DNA of 64,000 nt. It comes from JAFAMS01 sp049520515 (GTDB taxonomy: Bacteria; Vulcanimicrobiota; Vulcanimicrobiia; Vulcanimicrobiales; Vulcanimicrobiaceae). The position numbers and the translations under genes are program-made. Of the stretch, positions 1 to 9,177 are shown piece by piece. Positions within the stretch are counted from its first letter, which is position 1; the number at the start of each line of letters is the position of its first letter. The DNA lies in the NCBI GenBank assembly GCA_049520515.1, contig JBEKPS010000001.1, forward strand, positions 558,001 to 622,000, read 5' to 3'. The notes under the pieces were generated by a model, which did not search any database, was not told where the DNA came from, and saw only the letters and a list, made by a program, of their open reading frames with translations.

Positions 1-702
1 TGGCGAGCGTCAGCAGAAAGCTTCATGCGGAGGATATTGTCGGAGCAATTGACGCTTCCAAGTAGCGGCCCCGTTTCTGTTGATGCCCTTGCCGACCTCA
101 ACGGACAAGCTCCTGCCCTTGTGAGACAGGAGCTTCAACGTTTGATTACCCAGGAAGTATTTCGCGATTATAGCCTTTGTCGCGAATTTCGTTTGGCTGC
201 GACAGCTCTTTGTCGGGCTACATATGACCCAAGCGCAGACATTCAGCAGGAAGCGACTGATGTTGAGGCTTGGTTAGTTGGTCGCCTGGAACGCATGTCG
301 TCACTAAGACGCCTATCACTGTATCGAAAAATCGGCCGCAACAATGCGCGTCAGATGCTCTATTCAACTACTCGATGGTTAAGAAAGGCCGGACATGTCG
401 GGACGCTGATAATTGCCGACATTTCTCGCTACTCTCTTGGGAGAGACGCGGATTCGTCAGGATTTCAGTTCACAAAATTTGCAACGCTCGACATGCATGA
501 GGTTCTGCGACAATTCATTGACGGAACCGACGAAATGCATTCATCGCTTTCGCTATTTCTAACAGACGATCGCTTTCTCGTTGATGAGCGACTTGGTCTT
601 AGGAACTACGAGGCCCTTAGGTTACGACTTACCGACGATGTCCGTGATCGCTCTCGCCCTAACCCGTTCGCGCCGATGGTTCGTCTTCGGAGCCCGCAGT
701 GA
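1..702 (+). CDS. BREX-type ATP-binding protein (DUF2791), C-terminal part, 5' truncated by window edge
   Basis: The reading frame is open to base 1 with no stop, so the ATG at 25 is probably internal and the gene begins outside the window. The last 70 residues (MHEVLRQFIDGTDE, then DERLGLRNYEALRLR, then NPFAPMVRL) resemble the C-terminal signature I recall for DUF2791/BREX-associated ATP-binding proteins. A hydrophobic strand (GTLIIADISRY) sits where a Walker B would be but lacks the usual DE pair. The stop overlaps the GTG of the next gene as GTGA, so the two ATPases are translationally coupled. Family assignment comes from remembered signatures, not a search. Likely role: ATPase subunit of a defence complex. 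Confidence 0.6.
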   Translation, partial: WRASAESFMRRILSEQLTLPSSGPVSVDALADLNGQAPALVRQELQRLITQEVFRDYSLCREFRLAATALCRATYDPSADIQQEATDVEAWLVGRLERMSSLRRLSLYRKIGRNNARQMLYSTTRWLRKAGHVGTLIIADISRYSLGRDADSSGFQFTKFATLDMHEVLRQFIDGTDEMHSSLSLFLTDDRFLVDERLGLRNYEALRLRLTDDVRDRSRPNPFAPMVRLRSPQ

Positions 703-1946
703 ATTTTGGATCACGCCGTGCAATCGAGGCTCTGAGGGCTGGTGTCCCAAATCGGGATGCTGTGCTTTTTCTAGGAGCCCACCAAAACAAAATACTAGAT
801 CGGTTTTCTGCATCTCTCGCTTCGACGAGCAAAAATGAATCTTCCGGAAACGGTTTTATTCTCGGAGGTGAGTTTGGCACGGGAAAATCCCACATGCTGC
901 ACTATCTCAAACAAAAAGCGCTGGAAGATGGCTTCGCTGTTAGCTTAGTCGTGATTAGTAAAGAAACGCCCCTCAGCGACCTCGACATGGTTTACAAGGC
1001 TGCCATTAGAGAGCTTCGTCTGCCAGATCGACAGGGTGGAGATCTGAACGAGGTTGTCCTGCGGCTGGATCGGCGAGACGAGAGGTACGCGGCCTTCTAT
1101 GAGGCAGTGGTCAGTCCCGACCGCACACTGGATCCGCTTTTCGCCGCTACGCTATTAATTTTCGAACGCCTGTCCGGGAACGATCCGCTTCTAGATGCAG
1201 TGCAAGCCTTCTGGGCCGGCAGCCGCATCAACGTGTCTGATGTGAAGAAAGCTCTCAAGTTTCTTGGGGAAGCCGGATCCGGATTATCGGTGAAGCCGCG
1301 AAAGGCGGACGAGCTGGCACCAATGCGATTCTCGTTTACGAGCCAATTGATTCGCGCTGCGGGCTACAACGGTTGGCTGCTCCTCGTCGATGAAGTCGAG
1401 TTGGTCGCCAAGCTGAGTCTTAGGAGCCGCGCCCGCTCGTACGCAAATCTCGCTTGGATGCTAGGTCTAAGTCATAGTCATATTCCGTATTTCGTTTCAG
1501 TCGCCGCAGCCACTCAAGATTTCACGACTGAAATTCTCCAGAAAAAGCAAGACGACGTGAATATTCCGCTGAAAATTGGAGCACGTGATCCAGCATTAGC
1601 CGCCCGCGCGGAACACGCACTTAGGGTTATTGACGAGTCGAGCGGAGCGTGGCAAGCGATAGTGCCACAGAGCGACTCTACTCTAGATGACACATTCGTA
1701 GCGATCAAAGGCCTTTATAGGGATGCCTTCGACTGGTCCGGTCGTGCTGAAAGCCGGCCGCCTTATGCTGGCGTGACGCGCAGCATGCGCATGCACGTAC
1801 GTGAGTGGATAACGCGCTGGGATCTTGAACGTCTGGATCCGAATTACGCAGCCGATATTGAAAGCGAGGCTCTCCGGCCTGACCTGGCTGAGCGCGAGGG
1901 GCTCGATGGGCTTTCCGAGACCGACGAAGGCGACTCCAATGATTAG
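699..1946 (+). CDS. BREX-type P-loop ATPase (DUF2791, BrxD-like)
   Basis: A 415-residue AAA-like ATPase. Walker A is GGEFGTGKSH at residues 56-65 and Walker B is WLLLVDEVE at 226-234, both intact. The N-terminal RRAIEALRAGVPNRDAV segment and overall length fit the DUF2791 family that includes BrxD of BREX loci. The GTG start at 699 overlaps the preceding stop by 4 nt, so this protein and the first one probably form a pair, one with a complete nucleotide site and one with a poor Walker B. Its role in BREX is not well defined; here it is probably an energy-coupling subunit of the defence operon. It could also be a generic AAA ATPase. Confidence 0.7.
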   Translation: MNFGSRRAIEALRAGVPNRDAVLFLGAHQNKILDRFSASLASTSKNESSGNGFILGGEFGTGKSHMLHYLKQKALEDGFAVSLVVISKETPLSDLDMVYKAAIRELRLPDRQGGDLNEVVLRLDRRDERYAAFYEAVVSPDRTLDPLFAATLLIFERLSGNDPLLDAVQAFWAGSRINVSDVKKALKFLGEAGSGLSVKPRKADELAPMRFSFTSQLIRAAGYNGWLLLVDEVELVAKLSLRSRARSYANLAWMLGLSHSHIPYFVSVAAATQDFTTEILQKKQDDVNIPLKIGARDPALAARAEHALRVIDESSGAWQAIVPQSDSTLDDTFVAIKGLYRDAFDWSGRAESRPPYAGVTRSMRMHVREWITRWDLERLDPNYAADIESEALRPDLAEREGLDGLSETDEGDSND

Positions 1947-2042
1947 TCCGCTTTTGCGATTGTTATTCAGAAACTTGCGCGACCATCCGGGAACGATTTC
2001 GTTCTTGAAGACCGCGCAATTCTCGCAAGAGAGGAACAGGAC

Positions 2043-3050
2043 GTGACTGACAAGCTCCGCACGAGCCGAGATTTAGATACACCAAAGACATCCCGGCGAT
2101 CGAACAAGTCACGTTCGGAGCAGGTAGAACTTCTGCAATCAAGACCGTCTTCATTTCCCAACAACCTTATCTGGTCGGGCGATGTCTCACAGTTTCTTAC
2201 GAGCATTCCTAACAGCGCGCGCTTCGATTTGGTTGTTAGCTCGCCGCCGTACAACATTGGGAAACCCTATGAGCGAAAATCGGACCTCGCTAAGTATCGC
2301 GAATGGCAAACCGCAGTTCTTCATGACATCGTCGCGCGCTTAAGTTCGACCGGAAGCCTTTGCTGGCAAGTCGGCAACTACGTGGACAATAACGAAATAC
2401 TTCCGCTAGACATTCTCTTTCATCCCATCATGAAAGATCTCGGCTTGCGCTTGCGAAACAGAATTATCTGGACGTTTGGGCATGGACTCCACGCGAAGCG
2501 CCGATTTAGTGGTCGATACGAAGTCGTACTTTGGTATACAAAATCAGATGACTATTACTTCGATCTCGACTCTGTCCGTGTTCCGGCAAAATACCCGGGC
2601 AAGCGATCTTTTCGGGGGCCAAAGCGCGGCAAGCTCTCCGGGAACCCACTGGGCAAGAACCCAGAAGACGTCTGGGTGCAATCACTTCAGGAAGTAGACG
2701 ACGTCTGGCGCAACATTCCGAACGTTAAGTCTAATCATCCCGAAAAGACAGCTCACCCGTGCCAATTCCCGGTTGGCTTAATAGAACGCCTCGTTTTAGC
2801 TCTGACGAAACCTGGAGACCTTGTTTTCGATCCGTTTGCGGGCGTCGGATCGGCAGGCGTAGCCTCCCTCATTCACGGGAGACGATTTTGGGGCTGTGAA
2901 GTCGACGCCTCGTACGCGTCAGTTGCCCATACTAGGCTTCATGATGCCATTAACGGGCGAGCGACCTTCAGACCACATTCAGTGCCTCTTTACGACTCAT
3001 CAAAATCACGCCTCGCCCTTATTCCAGCCGAATGGGAACCGAGGCATTGA
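2043..3050 (+). CDS. Site-specific DNA methyltransferase, beta class (N4-cytosine or N6-adenine)
   Basis: A 335-residue SAM-dependent DNA methyltransferase. Catalytic motif IV is SSPPYNIGKPYE (SPPY at residues 67-70) and SAM-binding motif I is FDPFAGVGSAG at 262-272. The order IV before I defines the beta class, with the target-recognition region between them. SPPY rather than DPPY is more often seen in N4-cytosine enzymes. The GTG start at 2043 follows a purine-rich site (aagagaggaacagg). It lies 96 bp after the ATPase gene, and its 3' end overlaps the BglII-like gene. It probably marks self DNA for the defence operon. Target sequence unknown. Confidence 0.85.
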   Translation: MTDKLRTSRDLDTPKTSRRSNKSRSEQVELLQSRPSSFPNNLIWSGDVSQFLTSIPNSARFDLVVSSPPYNIGKPYERKSDLAKYREWQTAVLHDIVARLSSTGSLCWQVGNYVDNNEILPLDILFHPIMKDLGLRLRNRIIWTFGHGLHAKRRFSGRYEVVLWYTKSDDYYFDLDSVRVPAKYPGKRSFRGPKRGKLSGNPLGKNPEDVWVQSLQEVDDVWRNIPNVKSNHPEKTAHPCQFPVGLIERLVLALTKPGDLVFDPFAGVGSAGVASLIHGRRFWGCEVDASYASVAHTRLHDAINGRATFRPHSVPLYDSSKSRLALIPAEWEPRH

Positions 3051-3508
3051 TCTACTCCACCTATGACCACCAACATGGTGCTTCACTGATAGCTAGCTCG
3101 CAGCTCACTGTCATGAAAGACGTTCTTCATAGCTCCATCTTTTCCAAAGACAGGCTCACTACGGCACACATTCGCGAGCATCTGCTAGATAAGCTTTATC
3201 GACTTGGTTGGTCTGCGGAAGCCAAGTTGGATCCCGTATCCTCAATAACCGTCACGAGCGTCTCGGGGTCAACTGGCCTTTGTCTTCAAACCGGAAACAT
3301 GGCACGAATATACGCGGACCTTCTGAAGTTGCAGCTTCTCTTCCACCGAGAGAAGATCACGGGCGCGCTGTACTTACTTTTTTCTAAACACAGCGCGAAC
3401 CAGCTGGGGGAGAACATCGCCAACTTTGACCGGTTAACTCGAGAACTTCAGCTCTTCTCTGACATCATTACAGTCCCAATCGTCGTATTTGGCCTAGAGG
3501 TTGTGTAA
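3032..3508 (+). CDS. BglII-family restriction endonuclease homologue, apparently missing catalytic acidic residues
   Basis: A 158-residue protein. The core GLCLQTGNMARIYADLLKLQ matches the BglII-family pattern (V-E-x-Q-F-G-x-x-A, then a DLLK-like helix) and the C-terminus VPIVVFGLEV matches the family's last strand. In BglII the catalytic set includes Asp84, Glu93 and Gln95. Aligning by eye, Gln is kept (CLQ), but the Glu position is Cys and the residue nine before it is Thr. It may be a catalytically dead DNA-binding relic or use an altered site. The start overlaps the methyltransferase by 19 nt; TTG at 3047 is an alternative. It directly follows the methyltransferase, as a restriction partner would. 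Confidence 0.6.
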   Translation: MGTEALIYSTYDHQHGASLIASSQLTVMKDVLHSSIFSKDRLTTAHIREHLLDKLYRLGWSAEAKLDPVSSITVTSVSGSTGLCLQTGNMARIYADLLKLQLLFHREKITGALYLLFSKHSANQLGENIANFDRLTRELQLFSDIITVPIVVFGLEVV

Positions 3509-4900
3509 ATGAAATTCGGATGGCCTTACCCCCGCCGTATTGATCTCATTGAAAAAGTGCAAAAGCAAAGCGGCCGTCCGACGGCGCAGGTACCGTTTCA
3601 GGGCACCGTCCTCAATCTACCCCTGTACAATGTGCCGATCGAGATGCCTAAGTATCGTCTTAACAACGGTCGTACTGAGCATGCTCAAAAGGAATACATT
3701 GCGACGCATGACGGCACACCGGATGATTTCTTCACAAGGGATCATGAGTCCGAAGAAGCTTCGGGTATCCAGAACGAGCTCTTACAAACGATGGTGGACG
3801 AACAAGGTTTGCTCGATTACTTTCGCAAGCACGTTCAGGAAATGCCCCTAATATTAACGGCAGACGGATTCGTTCTTAATGGAAATCGCCGTCTTTGCGC
3901 TTACCGCACATTATTGGAAAGCGACCCGAAGAAGTACGACCACTTCCAGAATCTGCAAGTTGTCATTCTCCCACCATGTGATGAGCGTGACCTCGACCGC
4001 CTAGAGTCTAAATTACAACGAGAGCCGGACATTCGGGCAAAGTATTCCTGGATCGCAGACGCTGTGAAATATCGCAAGCGGCTTCTGAATAAAGAATTCA
4101 CGTTGGCGGAATTGGCTGTGGTCGAAGATGTCCCTGAGGACGAACTTACACAGTATGTAAGCATGCTTGGCTATGCTGAACAGTACCTATCTTACAGAGG
4201 CACGCCCTATCAATATCGGCTTTTAAGCGGCGCAGGTGGCGGTGACTCGAAGTATGCTTTTGAGCAACTAGTGAAGTTTCGCGCGAAGGTCAAGGGAGCG
4301 GAACGGCAGGCGATTTTTACAAATCTCGTTTTCGCTGCAATGGTAGATCCGCATGGGTCCATGTACAAATCGATCCCGTTGATTTTCGAACATCTTGATC
4401 ATATCGTTGCAGACCTAGCCGAGGCCCAGGAGACACCTGGAACTGCAATTGAGAAAGATACGAACGGAGAAGCTCCTCAGACAAGCATTCCCACGATAGC
4501 GCAACAGCCCGTTAACGGCGTAGAATCAACCACGAAACACGATCCTGCTACTTCTGGGATAATGTCGGATATTACCACCAGCCGACCGAGCATGGTCGAG
4601 ATACTCGGCGCGCCCAGGCGGGACGCGGCCGCCGATTTAGTGCAGATTACGTCAAAGATCGACAACGCGTCAACAATTCGGACTGTTTCAGAGGAGACCG
4701 TTGATCATCTGGAATCGCTTAAGAAGGAAAAAAAGAAAAAGAATTTCGTCTATTCTCAAATTCTTAAGGCGAACACCGCCTTAAAGGAGGCACGGAACGC
4801 GCTTTCCGCGGCAACAACGAAGACCGGCGTCGCTGCTCAACTTAACGAAGCCTCAGAAACAATAGCGGAGCTTATGACGTGGGCGATCAGCAAACCGTAG
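3509..4900 (+). CDS. ParB/Srx-like domain protein with Lys-rich, helical C-terminus
   Basis: A 463-residue protein. Residues around 115-140 read PLILTADGFVLNGNRRLCAYRTL, a ParB-like N-terminal-domain signature (substitute of the GxRR box), followed by a helical segment compatible with a ParB HTH (EFTLAELAVVEDVPEDELTQYV). The C-terminal 100 residues are low-complexity then Lys-rich (KKEKKKKN) and predicted helical. ParB-type domains can bind nucleotide and sometimes cut DNA; which applies here is unknown. The ATG at 3509 directly abuts the previous stop, so it is in the same operon. It may recognise DNA or act as a clamp in the defence system. Confidence 0.6.
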   Translation: MKFGWPYPRRIDLIEKVQKQSGRPTAQVPFQGTVLNLPLYNVPIEMPKYRLNNGRTEHAQKEYIATHDGTPDDFFTRDHESEEASGIQNELLQTMVDEQGLLDYFRKHVQEMPLILTADGFVLNGNRRLCAYRTLLESDPKKYDHFQNLQVVILPPCDERDLDRLESKLQREPDIRAKYSWIADAVKYRKRLLNKEFTLAELAVVEDVPEDELTQYVSMLGYAEQYLSYRGTPYQYRLLSGAGGGDSKYAFEQLVKFRAKVKGAERQAIFTNLVFAAMVDPHGSMYKSIPLIFEHLDHIVADLAEAQETPGTAIEKDTNGEAPQTSIPTIAQQPVNGVESTTKHDPATSGIMSDITTSRPSMVEILGAPRRDAAADLVQITSKIDNASTIRTVSEETVDHLESLKKEKKKKNFVYSQILKANTALKEARNALSAATTKTGVAAQLNEASETIAELMTWAISKP

Positions 4901-6681
4901 TCAAAGCCGCGTACGAGCCTGCGACGTCTCGCGTCATACTTGAATCCAATGATTACTCTCCCGCCTGGATTACGATTTGGAGTACGTGCTATGAATTAAC
5001 CGACGACGTTTCTTCAAAATCGTTGACGGATCTGTCGCTTCCCGGATGGGTTCTGTTCAGTATTCGTGACACAATACGATTTCAGGTAGAACTGGGCGCG
5101 CTGTCTTTCGAGCCAGATGAGACCGTCTTCGCTATGCTGCAGCGGGCAAGACATGATGAGCGCGATCTGACGAAAGCTTCCGAAGTTCAGCCAATACCTC
5201 TGGATGAGATTATCGATCGGCTACGAGCTGTCGGATTTGTGCGTCGTCTTACGGATAGACAGCTGCAGAACGTTGCTCGCCTTACACGCCTGACAGCGGC
5301 AGCCGAGTTTTCTGTCCCCGGGGCTGGCAAGACAACTACCGCTCTGGCGTTTTATGCCCTAAAACGAGCACCGTCCGATAGACTGCTGGTCGTTGCTCCT
5401 ATAAATGCATTTGCCCCATGGGAAGAGCAGGTAGCGCTCTGCTTTGGATCAAACGCGCCGGGCGTTGTTCGACTTGTCGGAGGCGCGGACGATATCTCTC
5501 GCACCCTCGCCGAGAGACCAGATGTAGCCTTAATCAACTACCATAGGCTTGCGCAACCTGGAGTACATCAGAGTGTCGCCGCCTATCTCGGAACCGGCAA
5601 CGTTTTCATGTTTCTGGACGAGAGTCACAAAATTAAGCGCGGCGAAGGCGGTGCATGGGGCAACGCAGTCCTAAGTATTGCTCACTTGCCCAAGGGCAAA
5701 CTCGTGATGTCCGGGACTCCGCTGCCAAACTCAGAGGCAGACCTCGTCGCGCAACTACGATTCTTGCACCCAGAAGCGGATGTCGATGAAGGCAACGTGC
5801 GCTCCCTAATTCAACCAATTTTTGTCCGGACAACAAAGGCGCAACTTGGCCTACCCGACCCGATTCGCCGCGCGGTACCGATACCGCTCGCACCAGGTCA
5901 AAGGCGTCTTTACGATCTCCTTTCTTCGGAAGTCGCAAGACAGGCGGAGGAGTCCTTGACGCGACGCGATCGAGGTTCAATTCGCAGGCTTGGGCGTAGC
6001 GTGCTGCGACTCCTAAAATTCGTTTCAAATCCCGCTCTTCTAATTGGCGACTTGGAGCGCTCGGATATCGGAAGAAACCTTCGCGACGTTCTACTTGACG
6101 AAGATAGTAGGAAGATCGAGTATGCATGCATTCGAGCGAGATCTCTGGCGAAGGAGGGGAAGAAATGTATCATTTGGTCTTCCTTCGTCGATAATGTCGA
6201 GGTAATCGCCTCGCGGCTTGCGGACATCGGCGCCGACTTCATACACGGGGGCGTCGATATCGGATCAGACGAAGACGATACGCGGGAGCGAAAGATTAAA
6301 CTTTTTCACGAGAATCCTCGGAGATTTGTGCTCGTGGCCAACCCTGCCGCCGCGGGTGAATCTATAAGCCTTCACACCGTCTGTCACAACGCAATCTATA
6401 TCGATCGCACTTATAATGCCGCTCAGTTCCTTCAATCCGAAGACAGAATCCATCGGGTTGGTTTACCCGACAATGTCGAAACTGAAGTCGAAATCCTTGT
6501 TGCACCGCGCACGATCGACAATTCAGTAGACCGGCGATTGAATCAAAAAGTAAAGGTAATGAGCGAAGTAATGAACGATCCTCACCTGCGCATTGAAGCT
6601 GTCGATTCCGATATAAGCGACGACGGCTTGCTGGACGATGACGTTATCGACTTCCTGGAGAGCCTCAAAGCGCCGGCATGA
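4879..6681 (+). CDS. SNF2-family superfamily II helicase/translocase
   Basis: A 600-residue SF2 ATPase. Motif I is SVPGAGKT (145-152), motif II DESH (247-250), motif III MSGTPLPN (277-284), and the C-terminal lobe has the Q-x-E-D-R-x-H-R-x-G motif VI (QSEDRIHRVG) typical of SNF2 enzymes. DESH replaces the more common DExH/DEAH. The first 120 residues have no recognised domain. GTG start at 4879 overlaps the ParB-like gene by 22 nt and its stop overlaps the next gene as ATGA. SNF2 proteins are recurrent in DISARM, BREX-like and other defence loci, so DNA translocation on invading DNA is likely. Confidence 0.88.
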   Translation: MGDQQTVVKAAYEPATSRVILESNDYSPAWITIWSTCYELTDDVSSKSLTDLSLPGWVLFSIRDTIRFQVELGALSFEPDETVFAMLQRARHDERDLTKASEVQPIPLDEIIDRLRAVGFVRRLTDRQLQNVARLTRLTAAAEFSVPGAGKTTTALAFYALKRAPSDRLLVVAPINAFAPWEEQVALCFGSNAPGVVRLVGGADDISRTLAERPDVALINYHRLAQPGVHQSVAAYLGTGNVFMFLDESHKIKRGEGGAWGNAVLSIAHLPKGKLVMSGTPLPNSEADLVAQLRFLHPEADVDEGNVRSLIQPIFVRTTKAQLGLPDPIRRAVPIPLAPGQRRLYDLLSSEVARQAEESLTRRDRGSIRRLGRSVLRLLKFVSNPALLIGDLERSDIGRNLRDVLLDEDSRKIEYACIRARSLAKEGKKCIIWSSFVDNVEVIASRLADIGADFIHGGVDIGSDEDDTRERKIKLFHENPRRFVLVANPAAAGESISLHTVCHNAIYIDRTYNAAQFLQSEDRIHRVGLPDNVETEVEILVAPRTIDNSVDRRLNQKVKVMSEVMNDPHLRIEAVDSDISDDGLLDDDVIDFLESLKAPA

Positions 6682-7532
6682 CCGTACACCTCTCCGTTGG
6701 AGTCCTGTACGATTGTCAGAAGTTTCTGGAACTCTGTGCCGATGAAACCTTCCAGCTTTCAGAGTTGCAACAATCGTTCCGAATTCGCTACGGTGTCGCC
6801 TCAATGCAGTCGGTGTTAGAAATGCTTCGGGCCATGCAGTGGGTCACTTTTGACGATAGTGGGGAACTGCGGATTACATCGAACGGAAGGCAAATTCGTG
6901 AATGCCGTTCGCATGCTGAGGCGCTACGCTTGCAGCTGTTCGATTACATCACTTTGGGGAGACCGACCTGGGGAAGTCTTATACCGCGGGGCCGGTCTGA
7001 GACGTTACCCTTTTTGCCATCCGACGTTAGGCAATGCTTCAACGAAGCCGGCCTTTGTCAAACTTACGATCCCGACGTTGTGACATTTTGGGATCGAGCG
7101 AGCAATGTTTGCCGCGGTAGGAATGATGATTTCTTGCTTAACATCGGTCGAGAGGGTGAAAAACTCACCCTAGAACACGAATACCGACGAACCGGACGAG
7201 AGCCTATTTGGAAAGCGATTGATTCTAACCTCGCAGGATACGATGTTTTGTCGGTAGCAGCGACAGACGATGACACTCCTTTAAAGATCGAGGTCAAAGC
7301 CACTCGTCGCGCGGATGACAAGACATTCTTCGTCACGAGAAAGGAATGGGAAATTGCGTCCTTAGGATCATACGTGTTCCATATTTGGCTTCTTTCTTCC
7401 GACCCAGTATTGCTGGTAAGAAGTCCAGATGAGGTCGAACCGAATATCCCGTCCGATAGAGAGTCGGGACGATGGTGCAGCGTTCAAATTTCAATTTCCG
7501 AAGAAGATCTTTTCGAGTCCGCGGGCGCGTAG
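6678..7532 (+). CDS. DUF3883-domain protein (nuclease-fold related)
   Basis: A 284-residue protein. The C-terminal half (about residues 165-255) reads as DUF3883: AGYDVLSVA, then PLKIEVKATR, then FFVTRKEWEIA and YVFHIWLL. The IEVK strand resembles a PD-(D/E)xK core, so nuclease activity is possible but unproven. The N-terminal 70 residues look like a winged helix (FQLSELQQSFRIRYGVASMQSVLEMLRAM). It overlaps the SNF2 gene by ATGA and ends the + strand defence operon. DUF3883 proteins frequently accompany helicases in anti-phage loci; it is the best candidate for an effector here given that the BglII-like protein looks dead. Confidence 0.75.
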   Translation: MTVHLSVGVLYDCQKFLELCADETFQLSELQQSFRIRYGVASMQSVLEMLRAMQWVTFDDSGELRITSNGRQIRECRSHAEALRLQLFDYITLGRPTWGSLIPRGRSETLPFLPSDVRQCFNEAGLCQTYDPDVVTFWDRASNVCRGRNDDFLLNIGREGEKLTLEHEYRRTGREPIWKAIDSNLAGYDVLSVAATDDDTPLKIEVKATRRADDKTFFVTRKEWEIASLGSYVFHIWLLSSDPVLLVRSPDEVEPNIPSDRESGRWCSVQISISEEDLFESAGA

Positions 7533-7608
7533 CCCCCACAAACTTCAACCTTTGCCTGGACTGTTAGTCAATGGCCTTGGGAAACGACTCGACGCGATCT
7601 TCCAACGG

Positions 7609-9135
7609 CTAGATAGACGGCCTTAGCGATTCTTTCGACTCTCCCCAACTTGCGGCAACTTCTTTGCTTATTGCCGCCGCATCCGCCGCCCGACCCTCAT
7701 CGCCAATCGCCTGCGCGAGGCCGTACAGAGCGCGCGCGCTATGCGGCGTGCGTACGAGCTCGGCGCGAAACGCAGCTTCGGCGCCAGAAGTGTTGCCACT
7801 TTGAAGAAGAATCCAGCCGAGCCACTCTCCAGCGGGAAAGTACCATGCCGGGAATGCCTCAGGTGGCCATTGCGACGTTGTCGCGATGACGTCGCGAAGT
7901 TCGTGCGTAGCTGTCGACACATTCCCGCGGAGATAGTCGACGCGCGCGGAGAGCATCTCAACCAGTATATCCGGATATTTCCAACCAGTGTTGCCGACGT
8001 CCGCGCGCAGCGCGGCAAGCTCGCCTTCGGCTCCCGTAAGATTGTGCTCGGATGCGAACGCGATACCGCGCGCATAGTGGTACGGCCACGACGATCGCCA
8101 CGCGGGCATCTTCGGGTCCGGGGCACCCATCGACAAAACCTTCGACCATTCGCCCAAGCGAGCGTAATCGAGTAACGCGATGTCGCTGTCGTTCTCCAGC
8201 TCGAGAACAGCGCCGTATTCAGCGTCCGCAACGTCGCCCAGCATGAGCGCGCCGCCCGAATAGAAGTCCAGATTGTGATAGAAATAGTCGAGCTTCCCGG
8301 GCGCTACGCCGATTGACTTCGCATATTCGAGGTCCTCGTTGACGGCCGTGCGGGCGCTATTCAGTAGCCCCTCGTAGTTGCCGACGTCGAGGTCGATGTG
8401 CCCGGCCATGTGATTGAGATGCGATGCCGCCGGCTCAACTGGCAGTGAGATGAGACGATTGGCTTCGGGTACGGCTTGCTGCGCGATGCCCGTGTAGTCG
8501 TGCAGGTGCGTGTAATAGTGATTCGCACCTGGGTGCATGATATTGTGCGCCATCACGGTCTCTAGGATCTTCGAGAGCTCCGCCGTCTTCCCGATCGGCT
8601 TCCCTTTCGTGTCGAATCCCCAGTCCTCGACGTCCATCACGCTCTCGACATACAGCGTCGCGACATCGTCGTCGTTTGGATAATCCTTGTGCACCGCAGC
8701 CATCGCATCGCGGTATGCCTTGGCATTTGGGTCCTTCGCCTTCGCAGGGTAGCGCGTGGCAAGCGCCGCGATCAGCCGCTGTTCTTCCGGCGTCGCATTT
8801 GCGGAAAGCGCATTCGCATTCTTGAGGGCCTCCGCAACAGTCTTCCAATTCTCTGCCGTCATGCCGTAGTTGATGTTTGGGCCGGCTGCAAGCGCGACGC
8901 CCCACCACGCGATTGCGAGATTCGGATCGGCTACGGCTGCTGCGCGGAAGCGCTTTTCTGCCTCACCGCGATTGAACGCGTAGACGAGCGTCAGCCCTTC
9001 ATCGAAATATTCTTGCGCGACGACGTTCGTCGTCGACACTTGATGGTGGACGAGCGCCTTCTGCACGGCCTGCGCACCCGCGGCGATCGGCGCGAGTGCG
9101 AGCACCGTGCACACAACGACGGACGTTATCCACAT
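7609..9135 (-). CDS. Secreted tetratricopeptide-repeat protein
   Basis: About 508 residues, starting with a signal peptide (MWITSVVVCTVLALAPIAAGAQA). I chose the ATG at 9135 because residues upstream of it are basic and do not extend the signal; 9168 is the longer alternative. TPR-like helices occur near residues 45-90 (YFDEGLTLVYAFNRGEAEKRFRAAAVADP) and at the C-terminus (GNTSGAEAAFRAEL, SARALYGLAQA). HPGANHYYTHLHDY is a motif I have seen in uncharacterised TPR proteins of soil bacteria. Periplasmic location and protein-protein interaction are likely; specific function unknown. It runs convergent to the defence operon. Confidence 0.7.
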   Translation of the reverse strand: MWITSVVVCTVLALAPIAAGAQAVQKALVHHQVSTTNVVAQEYFDEGLTLVYAFNRGEAEKRFRAAAVADPNLAIAWWGVALAAGPNINYGMTAENWKTVAEALKNANALSANATPEEQRLIAALATRYPAKAKDPNAKAYRDAMAAVHKDYPNDDDVATLYVESVMDVEDWGFDTKGKPIGKTAELSKILETVMAHNIMHPGANHYYTHLHDYTGIAQQAVPEANRLISLPVEPAASHLNHMAGHIDLDVGNYEGLLNSARTAVNEDLEYAKSIGVAPGKLDYFYHNLDFYSGGALMLGDVADAEYGAVLELENDSDIALLDYARLGEWSKVLSMGAPDPKMPAWRSSWPYHYARGIAFASEHNLTGAEGELAALRADVGNTGWKYPDILVEMLSARVDYLRGNVSTATHELRDVIATTSQWPPEAFPAWYFPAGEWLGWILLQSGNTSGAEAAFRAELVRTPHSARALYGLAQAIGDEGRAADAAAISKEVAASWGESKESLRPSI

Positions 9136-9177
9136 GGAAGAAACACGCGATTCATATCGAAGCCGCATCGTCCATAT

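Noticed and set aside
1..7532. Complete BREX or DISARM system
   Set aside because: No PglZ, BrxC, PglX, DrmA or DrmB was found in the window; the label is not supported without the upstream sequence.
8689..9177. Long + strand reading frame across the TPR gene
   Set aside because: It is antisense to a clear signal-peptide TPR protein; only the 3' part from 9178 has sensible sequence.
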